From NCBI GenBank assembly GCA_009693435.1, contig SHXF01000064.1, forward strand, positions 1 through 24,519: DNA of 24,519 nucleotides, given 5' to 3'. The notes under the pieces are model-generated. The model was not told where the DNA came from. It worked only from the letters and a program-made list of their open reading frames with translations, and ran no database searches. This DNA comes from Betaproteobacteria bacterium (GTDB lineage: Bacteria > Pseudomonadota > Gammaproteobacteria > Burkholderiales > SG8-39). The position numbers and the translations under genes were made by a program. Below, piece by piece: positions 14,592 to 22,304 of this stretch (positions are counted from its first letter, which is position 1; the number at the start of each line of letters is the position of its first letter).

Positions 14592-15359
14592 TCAATGCTT
14601 CGGCGGCACGGCCGCAGTGCGGGTCTGGTTGAATTCCGTCGCCACCAGTCGCTGCCCCGTCACCGCCGCGGCATCCGCCGAGGCGAGGTACAGGGCAGCC
14701 GGCGTGATCACATCCGGGGGCAGCAGTTGCGCGCGCATCGCCTCCGGGAAATCGTCCGGAATCATGCCGGTTTCGGTCGCGCCACCGGGGGCCACTGCGT
14801 TGACGGTGATGCCGGTTCCGCGGAGATCCTCGGCCCAGATCGCGGTCATCGCTTCCAGCGCCGCCTTCGAGGGCCCGTAGGGCGAAAAGCCCTTGCGCTT
14901 CTGCGTTTCGAAATTGATCGCCAGATTGATGATGCGCCCCGAACCCTGCCTGAGCATGACGGGGATGACTGCGCGCGTCATCAGGAACACGCCGTTGATG
15001 TTGGTGTCGATGATCATGCGCCACACGGCCGGGTCGCATTCCCAGAACGGCTCGGGATCGGTCATGAAGCGGGGATTGACGAATTTCATGCCGCGGCCGG
15101 CGTTGTTCACGAGGATATCGATGCGGCCGAACCGCGCCATCGCCGAATCGACGACACGCGCTGCATCGTCTTCACTGGCCACGTCGGCCTGCATCGAGAT
15201 CGCCCCGGTGCGCTCGGCGACGGCGCGGATCTCGGTTTCATTCGCGGCCGCCGTGATGACGACTTCGGCGCCCGCGGCGCGATAGGCCTCGGCGATGCTG
15301 CGACCCAGGCCGCGGCCCCCGCCGGTGACAATGGCTACCTTGCCCTTGAGAACAGTCAT
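14592..15359 (-). CDS. Short-chain dehydrogenase/reductase (SDR) family protein
   Basis: This 255-residue classical SDR has the cofactor motif TGGGRGLG (12-19), the structural DV near 60, NNAG (85-88) and the active-site YGPSK (Tyr161, Lys165). A PGG stretch follows in place of the usual PG-x-x-x-T. I use the ATG at 15357-15359 (MTVLKGKVAIVTGG) because the longer frame needs a TTG and adds a non-family leader; neither start has a clear ribosome-binding site. Oddity: the catalytic Ser normally 13 residues before Tyr is absent, the stretch reading INLAINFETQ with Ile148 at that spacing. The acidic or Arg residue that would fix NAD versus NADP preference is unclear. It is probably first in a two-gene operon with the SBP. 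Substrate unknown. Confidence 0.88.
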   Translation of the reverse strand: MTVLKGKVAIVTGGGRGLGRSIAEAYRAAGAEVVITAAANETEIRAVAERTGAISMQADVASEDDAARVVDSAMARFGRIDILVNNAGRGMKFVNPRFMTDPEPFWECDPAVWRMIIDTNINGVFLMTRAVIPVMLRQGSGRIINLAINFETQKRKGFSPYGPSKAALEAMTAIWAEDLRGTGITVNAVAPGGATETGMIPDDFPEAMRAQLLPPDVITPAALYLASADAAAVTGQRLVATEFNQTRTAAVPPKH

Positions 15360-15455
15360 GCGGCAATCATAGTACGAACCGCTCAAGGCGGCACGTGATT
15401 TGCCTGCCCTTGTAGCGTCCGAACTATCCTATTATTGTGATGGCCTGCGCAGCAG

Positions 15456-15520
15456 GTTGTTGCTGCCGTTTCGTCCGTTGTTGCAAGCCGTTCCGACCGT
15501 TGTTGCTAGCCGTTCCGGCA
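15456..15520. repeat. Three 21-22-bp tandem repeats upstream of the NIPSNAP gene
   Basis: Units at 15456-15476, 15477-15498 and 15499-15520 share the consensus GTTGTTGC(A/T)(A/-)GCCGTTCCG with a C-rich end. A period of about two DNA turns places every copy on the same helix face. They lie in the divergent SDR/NIPSNAP spacer, 40 bp before the NIPSNAP start. A TATTAT at 15430-15435 just upstream could be a -10 box, which would put the repeats in the 5' leader. Confidence 0.6.
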
Positions 15521-15559
15521 CAGTACATCCGTGCTACCGATTACACAGGAGGATTTTCA

Positions 15560-15886
15560 ATGCTGTATGAACTGCGCACCTACACCAGCCTGCCCGGTCG
15601 CATGCCCGACCTGTTGCGGCGGTTCGAAACGATGACCCTGCCGATGTGGGAGAAGCACGGCATCCGCCAGGTCGGCTTCTGGACCACGGTCATCGGTCCC
15701 GACAACCTGGTTCTCTATTACATGCTGCAATGGGCGAGCCTCGCCGATCGCGAACAGAAATGGCATACCTTTCTGGCCGATCCGGAGTGGGCCGCGGCGC
15801 GCGCCGAGACCGAACGCAACGGGCCGCTGCTCTCGCGCGTGAGCAACGAAATACTCACACCGACGACTTTCTCGAAACTGAAATAA
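15560..15886 (+). CDS. NIPSNAP family protein
   Basis: This 108-residue protein begins MLYELRTYTSLPGRMPDLLR, the NIPSNAP (dimeric alpha/beta barrel, ABM-like) signature. It continues with GFWTTVIGPDNLVLYYMLQW and a C-terminal NEILTPTTFSKLK, so the domain is complete. AGGAGGATTTTCA sets the ATG at 15560; the longer frame upstream only covers the tandem repeats. Small NIPSNAP proteins often accompany catabolic enzymes, but their molecular role is not settled. It is the first gene of a plus-strand operon and is followed after 59 bp by the amidohydrolase. Confidence 0.9.
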   Translation: MLYELRTYTSLPGRMPDLLRRFETMTLPMWEKHGIRQVGFWTTVIGPDNLVLYYMLQWASLADREQKWHTFLADPEWAAARAETERNGPLLSRVSNEILTPTTFSKLK

Positions 15887-15945
15887 GCTTGCCCGGGGGG
15901 CGGCGGCGTGGTCCGCGCCGGCCCCTGCCATTGGAGGAGCAACGG

Positions 15946-16905
15946 ATGAGCGCACCGCACCGCATCGACACCCACCATCACATCGTGCCGCCGAAGTATT
16001 ACGCGCGGCAACCCGAGCGCATCATGGCGGCGGCGGCGGGCCGCAACGCGGGCATACCCACCTGGACGCCGGCGAAGGCGATCGAAGCGATGGACCGCTG
16101 CGGCATAGCCACCGCGGTAACCTCCATCTCGGCGCCAGGGGTGTGGTTCGGCGATGCGAAGGAATCGTGCGAGATCTGCCGCGACTGCAATGAATTCGCC
16201 GCCGGCATGGCGCACGACCACCGCGGGCGCTTCGGTGTGTTCGCCGCGCTGCCGATGCTGGATGTTGAGGGCAGCCTGCGCGAGATCGAGCACGCGTTCG
16301 GCGTGCTCAAGGCGGACGGCGTCGGTTTGGTGACCAACTACGAGGACCTGTGGCCGGGCGAAGCGCGCTTCGCGCCGATCTTCGACGAACTCAACCGGCG
16401 CAAGGCCGTGGTGTATTTCCATCCGACCACATCCAACTGCTGCCTCAACCTGCTGCCCGGGGTGACGCCTGCGGTGATCGAGTTTCCCTTTGACACCACC
16501 CGCGCCATCATCAGCCTCTTGTTCTCCGGCACCTTCGCCCGCTGCCCCGACATCCGCTGGATTTTCTCCCACGGCGGCGGCGCGCTGCCGATGCTGGCCG
16601 GCCGGGTCAGCGCCATCGTCAAGGCGCAGAAGCACCTCGTCGAGCACGTCCCCCATGGCGCCATGCACGAATTCAAGAAGCTCAACTACGACACCGTGAG
16701 CGTGTTCGATTCGGTGGGCTTCAATGCGGTGAAAGCGATGGTGGGCGTGCCGAAAATGCTGTTCGGCACGGATTTTCCCTACTGGGAACCCGAGGCAAAC
16801 ATTTCGGCATTGACGTCGCAGGACCTCACCGCGGCCGAGTTGCGCGCCATCGAACGCGACAATGCGCTGGCACTGATACCGACGCTTGCGACGCACCAAG
16901 CCTGA
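15946..16905 (+). CDS. Amidohydrolase family protein, ACMSD-like (Amidohydro_2) decarboxylase/hydrolase
   Basis: This 319-residue TIM-barrel metal-dependent enzyme is of the ACMSD/gamma-resorcylate decarboxylase class. It has the N-terminal metal motif IDTHHHIVPP (His10/His12), then VVYFHPTTSN (His159), WIFSHGGGALP (His209) and the final metal/catalytic LFGTDFPYWEP (Asp276). This order and length fit 2-amino-3-carboxymuconate-6-semialdehyde decarboxylase-like proteins. The family removes a carboxylate from, or hydrolyses, aromatic-pathway intermediates using Zn or Mn. TTGGAGGAGCAACGG precedes the ATG at 15946; the longer frame upstream overlaps the NIPSNAP gene and is spurious. It is followed after 16 bp by an SBP gene. 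Confidence 0.9.
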   Translation: MSAPHRIDTHHHIVPPKYYARQPERIMAAAAGRNAGIPTWTPAKAIEAMDRCGIATAVTSISAPGVWFGDAKESCEICRDCNEFAAGMAHDHRGRFGVFAALPMLDVEGSLREIEHAFGVLKADGVGLVTNYEDLWPGEARFAPIFDELNRRKAVVYFHPTTSNCCLNLLPGVTPAVIEFPFDTTRAIISLLFSGTFARCPDIRWIFSHGGGALPMLAGRVSAIVKAQKHLVEHVPHGAMHEFKKLNYDTVSVFDSVGFNAVKAMVGVPKMLFGTDFPYWEPEANISALTSQDLTAAELRAIERDNALALIPTLATHQA

Positions 16906-16921
16906 GCAAAGAGACCAAGAC

Positions 16922-17914
16922 ATGAAGACGCAAAGACCGCGGCTCTCGACCCTGGCGCGACTCGCCGCCGGCATGGCCATGCTATTGCTCTGCACTGCCG
17001 TATTGGCGCAGGCCTATCCGACGCGATCGGTGCGGCTGGTGGTCGCCTCCCCGCCGGGCGGTGTCACCGACATCCTCGCCCGCGCGCTCGCGCAGGGTCT
17101 GGGCACGACGTGGAGCCAGCCGGTGGTGGTGGAGAATCGGCCCGGCGCCGGGCAGATCATCGGCTCTGACATCGTTGCAAAATCGAGCCCGGATGGCTAC
17201 AGTCTCCTCGTCTCCGACAGCAGCACCTTCGCAATCAGCCCGCACCTGTACAGCAAGCTGCCCTACGATCCGTTCCGCGACTTCACGCCGATCAGCGCGC
17301 TGTGCGCGATTTCGCCCGCGCTGGGCGTGAGCGCCACCGTCCCGGCGAACACCATCCGCGAACTGATCGCGCTGGCAAAAGCGAAACCGGGCACGCTTAC
17401 CTACGGTTCGGTCGGCAGCGGCTCCTACATGCACATTGCGATGGAGAACTTCAAGCAGCTCACCGGCACCGACCTCGTGCACGTGCCCTACAAGGGCGCG
17501 GCGCCCGCCATCAGCGGGCTGCTCACCGGCGAGCTGAGCATGCTGATGGTCAGCGTCAGCTCGCTCGACCAGCAGGTCAAGGCCGGCAAGGTGAAGCTGC
17601 TCGCCGTCGCCACGCCGAAGCGCGTGCCTTCGCGACCCGAACTGCCGACCATCGCCGAATCCGGCGTGCCGGGCTTCGAGACCGGATCGTGGTGGGCGGT
17701 GTTCGGACCGGGCGGCATGCCTGCCGAGCTGGTGGCGCGCATCTACGAGTCGATTACAAAGCTGACCACTACACCCGAATTCCGCCAGCAGTACATGGCC
17801 CGCTTCTCCTTCGAACCGCTGGAGATGACCCCGCAGCAACTCACCGAATACGTGAAGCGCGACTACGAACGCTGGGGCCCGCTGGTGAAGGCGTCCGGCG
17901 CCAAGGTGGATTGA
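16922..17914 (+). CDS. Bug/TctC-family substrate-binding protein
   Basis: This is a 330-residue SBP with a signal peptide (hydrophobic core LARLAAGMAMLLLCTAVLA, ending at 29). It has AYPTRSVRLVVASPPGGVTD (31-50), NRPGAGQIIGSD, SPDGYSLLVSDSSTFAISP, LPYDPFRDFTPIS, VPYKGAAPAISGLLTGEL and GVPGFETGSWWAVFGP. It diverges from the 695 and 13520 copies. The ATG at 16922 is chosen because the signal peptide starts there; AAAGAGACC is a modest ribosome-binding site. With only 16 bp after the amidohydrolase stop it is clearly in the same operon. It is presumed to deliver the operon's substrate; ligand unknown. Confidence 0.93.
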   Translation: MKTQRPRLSTLARLAAGMAMLLLCTAVLAQAYPTRSVRLVVASPPGGVTDILARALAQGLGTTWSQPVVVENRPGAGQIIGSDIVAKSSPDGYSLLVSDSSTFAISPHLYSKLPYDPFRDFTPISALCAISPALGVSATVPANTIRELIALAKAKPGTLTYGSVGSGSYMHIAMENFKQLTGTDLVHVPYKGAAPAISGLLTGELSMLMVSVSSLDQQVKAGKVKLLAVATPKRVPSRPELPTIAESGVPGFETGSWWAVFGPGGMPAELVARIYESITKLTTTPEFRQQYMARFSFEPLEMTPQQLTEYVKRDYERWGPLVKASGAKVD

Positions 17915-17947
17915 GAGAACCGCAACATCCGGGAGCCGGGGGGGCAA

Positions 17948-18235
17948 ATGAAACTATTCACGCAGGACAGTCCGACGCATGACCTGCTGCTTGCGGAGAT
18001 CCGCTGGTGGCGGCGCGACCATGAGGGCGAACTGCCCGCGGCGCTGTGCCTGCATGTGAAAACCTACCGCACCCTGATGAGGGAACCGGCCGCGCCGCAG
18101 CCGCTCGCGCACGGATTGCCGCGCTTTCACGGCATACCCATCGTGCTCGAACTGCAGGGCGAGGAGCCCTACTCGCTGCTGAATCACGAGCAGGTGCAGC
18201 GGGTGTTTGGCGGGGTGCGCAAGCGCATGCGCTGA
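17948..18235 (+). CDS. Hypothetical small protein
   Basis: This 95-residue protein is not one I recognise. It starts MKLFTQDSPTHDLLLAEIRW, is rich in Leu, Arg and His, has no signal peptide or membrane segment, and has a C-terminal basic end (FGGVRKRMR). A GIPIVLELQGEEPYSLL segment could be a beta-strand core. The start follows a G-rich GGGGGGGCAA rather than a good Shine-Dalgarno. It lies 33 bp after the SBP stop, so it may be the last gene of that operon. The frame is uninterrupted and has GC-rich third positions like its neighbours. Confidence 0.55.
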   Translation: MKLFTQDSPTHDLLLAEIRWWRRDHEGELPAALCLHVKTYRTLMREPAAPQPLAHGLPRFHGIPIVLELQGEEPYSLLNHEQVQRVFGGVRKRMR

Positions 18236-18273
18236 ACGGGGGCTCTTTTCCAGCGCGACCCCGGAAAAATGCG

Positions 18274-18290
18274 CGGCACTTCCGGTGCCG
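18274..18290. repeat. Small hairpin between the hypothetical gene and the HTH gene
   Basis: CGGCAC-TTCCG-GTGCCG has a perfect 6-bp stem. It lies 38 bp after the small gene's stop and has no T-run. It could be a weak transcript end for the upstream operon or have no function. Confidence 0.3.
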
Positions 18291-18318
18291 GAGATTCGCT
18301 CCCGATGTCAATGCTGCG

Positions 18319-18342
18319 TACAATGTTGATGTAAACGTCAAC
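18319..18342 (+). promoter_or_regulatory. Candidate promoter and palindromic operator of the HTH/nucleotidyltransferase pair
   Basis: TACAAT (18319-18324) is a good -10 box; no convincing -35 was found at 16-18 bp. Directly after it is the palindrome GTTGATGTAAACGTCAAC (18325-18342), which would cover the transcription start and ends 10 bp before the ATG at 18353. A palindrome placed there is what an autorepressing HTH antitoxin would use. Confidence 0.5.
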
Positions 18343-18352
18343 GGTATAGAAC

Positions 18353-18871
18353 ATGGACAAGCTTCTGCATGCCATGACCCGCGCAGCGCGGCTGCACTAC
18401 AAGTCCGATGCCGCGTGGGCGCGCGCGGCTGGCGTGCCCAAGGAAACGCTGTCGCGAGCGCGCAGCCGCGGCACGGCCGACTCGAGGACCCTGGTGGCGC
18501 TGGCCGCGAGCGCCAGGGTGCGGCTTGCCGCATTGCCTAACAGCCATGTTTCCCGCTCCGGTTCGCGAATCCACCTGCCCGACAATTTCTCCCGTGAATA
18601 CGAGCAGCAACTGGCACACCTTGCGGCGTCCGGCAATACGGATCCTGGAATGTGGCTGATGCATGGCCCGGGCTACTTCATGGCCGGACTCGCCACGCTG
18701 CTTGCCAGCCATCAAGCGTTCGACCGCCAAACCTACCTTGACCTGGCGGAGTCGCTGCACCCCGGCATGACGGTCCCGGAAGTCTTCGAGCTCTGGTTGC
18801 AGAGAACGTCGCTTCGCGCGGCCCGCTTCATGCCCATGGTGCGGGCTTCCCGGACTGCGACCCCGCGGTGA
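18353..18871 (+). CDS. HTH-domain protein, putative antitoxin/regulator of a nucleotidyltransferase pair
   Basis: This 172-residue protein has an N-terminal helix-turn-helix: SDAAWARAAGVPKETLSRAR (18-37), then DSRTLVALAASARVRLAAL. The helical C-terminal half (about 70-160) I do not recognise, and no enzymatic motif is visible. Its stop overlaps the next gene's GTG start by 4 bp (GTGA, 18868-18871), so the two are translationally coupled. Position, a palindromic operator and coupling to a nucleotidyltransferase all suggest an AbiE-like type IV toxin-antitoxin arrangement in which this protein is the regulator/antitoxin. It lacks the AbiEi sequence itself as far as I can see. The ATG lies close behind the operator with no strong ribosome-binding site. 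Confidence 0.75.
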   Translation: MDKLLHAMTRAARLHYKSDAAWARAAGVPKETLSRARSRGTADSRTLVALAASARVRLAALPNSHVSRSGSRIHLPDNFSREYEQQLAHLAASGNTDPGMWLMHGPGYFMAGLATLLASHQAFDRQTYLDLAESLHPGMTVPEVFELWLQRTSLRAARFMPMVRASRTATPR

Positions 18872-19476
18872 GGAAACGCATCAAGCCGCATCCACGGATT
18901 GATCCCGCCTACATCGAGGCGTTCTCGAAAATCGTCATGCACGTCGCGGAACAACTGAAAAGCGTTCCCAAAGGGAAATTGCCGATCCGGATGTACATTG
19001 CGGGCGGCGCCGCGCTTCAATTTCACACCGGCACCCGCGTTTCCGCCGACATCGATGCGGCATTCTCCGCGCGCCTGGCGTTGCAGGGTGATATGGAAGT
19101 GACGTATCGCGGCGTCGACGGCACGGCGCGCATTCTCTATCTGGACAGGAATTACAACGATACGCTTGGGTTGCTGCATGAGGATGCGCACGAAGATTCG
19201 TTTTCCATTGCAATTCCCGGCATCGACTCCGGCATCATCGATATTCGTATTCTGTCGCCTCTCGACCTGGCGGTCAGCAAGGTTTCGAGATTGTCGGAAA
19301 TCGACCTGCAGGACATCAGGGAACTGGCGCTCGCCGGATTGATCGAAGCAAAGGCGCTGCGCTCGCGAGCCGAGGAAGCGCTTTCCGGCTACGTGGGCAA
19401 CCTTGCATCGCTCCGGGGAAGCATCGAGATTGCGTGTGAAGCAGTCGCGACTATCCGGAAACCGCGGAAGCGCTGA
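18868..19476 (+). CDS. Nucleotidyltransferase-fold protein (DUF6036/AbiEii-like), putative toxin
   Basis: This 202-residue protein has the minimal nucleotidyltransferase pattern: IAGGAALQFHTGTRVSADID (44-63), with the GG at 46-47 and the metal pair Asp61-x-Asp63. A likely third acidic residue is Asp125 in GIIDIRILSPLDLAVSKVSR, followed by DLQDIRELALAGLI. The SP-x-DLA-x-SK-x-x-R...D-x-x-DI block is characteristic of DUF6036 and AbiEii-related enzymes, which use NTPs to modify tRNA or other targets in TA and defence systems. The start is a GTG overlapping the preceding stop, with no separate ribosome-binding site. The intact catalytic triad argues for an active enzyme; toxicity is inferred from context only. 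Confidence 0.78.
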   Translation: MRKRIKPHPRIDPAYIEAFSKIVMHVAEQLKSVPKGKLPIRMYIAGGAALQFHTGTRVSADIDAAFSARLALQGDMEVTYRGVDGTARILYLDRNYNDTLGLLHEDAHEDSFSIAIPGIDSGIIDIRILSPLDLAVSKVSRLSEIDLQDIRELALAGLIEAKALRSRAEEALSGYVGNLASLRGSIEIACEAVATIRKPRKR

Positions 19477-19566
19477 TCACGCGCCAAGGGACTACCTGCA
19501 TTTCCGCCTGTGAAACATCGGGCATCGTCAGTCCCCGCCATCGGCGGATCGCGACTGCCGCCAGCC

Positions 19567-20532
19567 CTAATCCACGCGCGCCCTCGCAGCCTTCACCATC
19601 ACCGCGAGTTGCTGCGCCTCCAGGCGCATCGTTTCGCCGAATTGTTCGGGCGTGGTGCCGACCGCGCGTATACCGGCGGCTTCGAATTTCTGGCGCACGT
19701 CCGGCAATGCCAGCGCCTTGTTGATCTCGCCGTTCATGCGCATCACGGCGTCGCGCGGCGTGTTGGCGGGCGCGACAAATCCAACGGAGATGTCGATGGC
19801 GAATTTCGGCACACCACCCTCGGCCACGGTCGGGATGTCCGGTGTCAGCGAGGAGCGCTGCGCCGAGGCGATGCCGAGGATGCGCAGCTTGCCCGCCTTA
19901 GCATGCTGCAGCACGGCGGTGAGTCCGATGAATCCGGCGCTGACATCCCCGGCGAGGAGAGCGGGGGCGAGCGAGCCCGAGCCCTTGTAGGGAACATGGT
20001 TCAGATTCGCGCCTGTCAGGCTCTTGAGCAATTCCATCGCAAGATGGTTGCCGTTGCCGATGCCCGAGGATCCGTAGGCAATCGGCGCCTGCCGCGACAG
20101 GCTGATCAGATCCTGCACGCTGTGTATCGCAGTGGCGGCGTTGACCACCAGGTAAATCGGCGGGGCGGCGGCCAGCGTGACTGGCGTGAAATCGCGGAAC
20201 GGGTCGTAGGGCAGCTTGGCGTGCAGCGCCGGGTTGATCCCGTAGATCGCGCCGTCCGTCACCAGCAGCGTGTAGCCATCCGGCGGCGCCTTCATCGCCA
20301 GTTCCGTGCCTATCATGCCGCTCGCGCCGGCCCGGTTGTCGACCAGCACCGGCTGTCCGATCGCATCCGAGACGCGCGCTCCGACGGTGCGCGCCACCAC
20401 GTCCAGCACGCCGCCGGGCGCGTTGGGCACGATGAAGCGAACCGGCTTCGAGGGAAATCCCTGCGCATGGCCTGCCCCTGTTGCCAGGACGAGAACCGCC
20501 GACACCAGCACCGAATACACGCTTCTGAACAT
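19567..20532 (-). CDS. Bug/TctC-family substrate-binding protein
   Basis: This is a 321-residue SBP with signal peptide MFRSVYSVLVSAVLVLATGA ending GHA (23). It has FPSKPVRFIVPNAPGGVLD (26-44), NRAGASGMIGTE, PPDGYTLLVTDGAIYGINP, KLPYDPFRDFTPVT, SSGIGNGNHLAMELLK and VPYKGSGSLAPALLAGDV. The first motif reads PNAPGG rather than PFPAGG, placing it in a different subgroup from the 695, 3385 and 13520 proteins. GGAGGGAATGCG precedes the ATG at 20530-20532. It lies 92 bp downstream of the FAD monooxygenase gene on the same strand, so the two are likely an operon. Ligand unknown. Confidence 0.93.
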   Translation of the reverse strand: MFRSVYSVLVSAVLVLATGAGHAQGFPSKPVRFIVPNAPGGVLDVVARTVGARVSDAIGQPVLVDNRAGASGMIGTELAMKAPPDGYTLLVTDGAIYGINPALHAKLPYDPFRDFTPVTLAAAPPIYLVVNAATAIHSVQDLISLSRQAPIAYGSSGIGNGNHLAMELLKSLTGANLNHVPYKGSGSLAPALLAGDVSAGFIGLTAVLQHAKAGKLRILGIASAQRSSLTPDIPTVAEGGVPKFAIDISVGFVAPANTPRDAVMRMNGEINKALALPDVRQKFEAAGIRAVGTTPEQFGETMRLEAQQLAVMVKAARARVD

Positions 20533-20624
20533 CGCATTCCCTCCGGTTATTACGTGCCGATGGCGCGGTGCAATCCGCCACTGAGGCAAGATATCGCAGT
20601 TACGCGCTGAAGCGGGCTGCTCCG

Positions 20625-22304
20625 CTACTTGCTCCAGCCCGTCACCCGATCCACCAACGCGCGCGCATCCTGCGGCAGCACGTCTCCGCGCCAGGCAATG
20701 TGATGGTCCGGTCGCACCAGCACCAGATCGCGGCCATAGACATCGCGCGCCGCCGCGTTCTCTACATCGAGCACCGTCATGCCCACGCCGCGCGCCTTGG
20801 CCGCCGCGAGCAGCGTTGCCGCATCGGCCGTCGATCCGCCCAGTCGCAGCAGGGTGAAATCATGGCCCAGTCTATCGAAGATGGACACATCCTCCTCCAA
20901 CCACAGGTGGGGGGCGCGCGCCCCCGGCGTGCCGTGCGGCACGTAGTGATGAAAGTCATCCTTGGGCGCGGGTGTGCCGTCATCGCAAACGATGTCAGAT
21001 CCGCCGTAGAACACGCCGAAGTTGATGCCGGGTATGTCGAATTCGGTGTGCACGTGGCGCAGCAGTTTTGCGCCCAGTTCGTCGCGCATCGCTTCGCCTG
21101 CGGGGGTGTCGTCTTCGAGTCCGGGCAGCGGTGCAAGGCTGGCGAGGTTGTCGGCCATCGCCCTGGCAAAACGGGTGTTGCGGTGAGCAATCGGCCGGCG
21201 CTCCTGCTGGTAGCTGGCGAGCAGGCCGGGCCCGCCCCAGCCCTGGCAAGCGGCGGCGAGTTTCCAGCCGAGGTTGGCGGCGTCATCGACTGCGGTGTTG
21301 TAGCCCTGCCCGCCGGTGGGCGTGAACATGTGCGCCGCGTCGCCTGCAATAAATAGGCGCGGCCCGCCGTCATCGTCGGCGTCGCGATCGGCGAAGCGTT
21401 CCGCGACCAGCGCGAAGCCGGCAGTCCACTCGGCGACGGCGATGATTTCGTGTGGCAATTCCTTGCCCACCATGCGCCTGAAGGCGAGTTCGCCCAGCGC
21501 CACCGAGGCGGATTCGCCGCGCGGCAGTTGCGACATCTGGATGAATAGTCCCTTGCCGTCGATCGAGATCAGTGTGCCGCGCTGGTCCCGGTTGATCGCC
21601 CAGTACTGCCACGACTTGGGCGCGTGAACGGCGTCGTAGAACGCCGGGGCGCGCAGATAGGCGGATAGCATCTTGCCGCCCAGGAAATCGCGCTCCTCGG
21701 GCGGCAGGCCTTCGTAGCGCACGCCGATCGCGTCGCGCACCAGGCTGCGGTTGCCTTCGCAGCCGGCCGCGTAGTCCGCCGTAATGCGCTCGCGCCTGCC
21801 CGTCGCGATTTCCTCCGCGTCCACCGTCACACCGTCGGCCGCGCGTGCCGGACCCGAAGCCCGCCAACCGAAGCGCGCGTCGATGGCAGGGTACCTGGCC
21901 ACCTGCGCGCGCAGCACGCGCTCGATGAGCATCTGCTGGACGCGGTGCAACGGCTCGGGTGTGGGCCAGCGCGCATCGGCAGCAGCGCGCGCTTCCCGTG
22001 CCTCGCGCCGCGTCATGCCGCGCAGTCGCGCCAGCTCCCAGCCGGTGTGGCGGGTGAAGTAGGTGATGTCCTGCGGATAGTCTTCGGGCAGGCCGAGCGC
22101 GCGGACGTCGGCGGCGAATCCCAAGCGCCGGTAATGCTCCATGGTGCGCGAACTGGTGGCGTTCGCCTTGGGGAAATCCGGCGGCGCGGCGTCCTCTTCC
22201 AATAGCACGCAGGGCAGGTTGCGGCGGCCCAGTTCGATGGCGAGCAACAGGCCTGCGGGTCCGCCGCCGAGTATCATGACGCGGGTCAGGTTATCGTTAT
22301 TCAA
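20625..22304 (-). CDS. FAD-dependent aromatic-ring-hydroxylase-type monooxygenase (MhpA/PheA-like)
   Basis: This 559-residue class A flavoprotein monooxygenase has the dinucleotide motif VMILGGGPAGLLLAIELGRR (9-28) and the DG motif as GCEGNRSLVRDAIG (181-194). The GD motif is LFIAGDAAHMFTPTGGQG (317-334), continuing YNTAVDDAANLGWKLA. A thioredoxin-like C-terminal domain (about 450-559, DFTLLRLGG...DLVLVRPDHHIAWRG) is typical of the phenol hydroxylase/MhpA group. The DG motif's usual GCDG or GADG is GCEG, a conservative change. It would hydroxylate an aromatic acid or phenol with NAD(P)H and O2. The start is a TTG (22302-22304): the frame has no upstream ATG before a stop, AAGG lies about 11 bp ahead, and the first internal ATG falls inside the nucleotide fold. 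Confidence 0.9.
   Translation of the reverse strand: MNNDNLTRVMILGGGPAGLLLAIELGRRNLPCVLLEEDAAPPDFPKANATSSRTMEHYRRLGFAADVRALGLPEDYPQDITYFTRHTGWELARLRGMTRREAREARAAADARWPTPEPLHRVQQMLIERVLRAQVARYPAIDARFGWRASGPARAADGVTVDAEEIATGRRERITADYAAGCEGNRSLVRDAIGVRYEGLPPEERDFLGGKMLSAYLRAPAFYDAVHAPKSWQYWAINRDQRGTLISIDGKGLFIQMSQLPRGESASVALGELAFRRMVGKELPHEIIAVAEWTAGFALVAERFADRDADDDGGPRLFIAGDAAHMFTPTGGQGYNTAVDDAANLGWKLAAACQGWGGPGLLASYQQERRPIAHRNTRFARAMADNLASLAPLPGLEDDTPAGEAMRDELGAKLLRHVHTEFDIPGINFGVFYGGSDIVCDDGTPAPKDDFHHYVPHGTPGARAPHLWLEEDVSIFDRLGHDFTLLRLGGSTADAATLLAAAKARGVGMTVLDVENAAARDVYGRDLVLVRPDHHIAWRGDVLPQDARALVDRVTGWSK

Noticed and set aside
16922..17010. SBP at 16922 as a lipoprotein (LLLC in the signal peptide)
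   Set aside because: The residues before Cys do not fit a lipobox, and a normal signal peptidase site (AVLA) follows.
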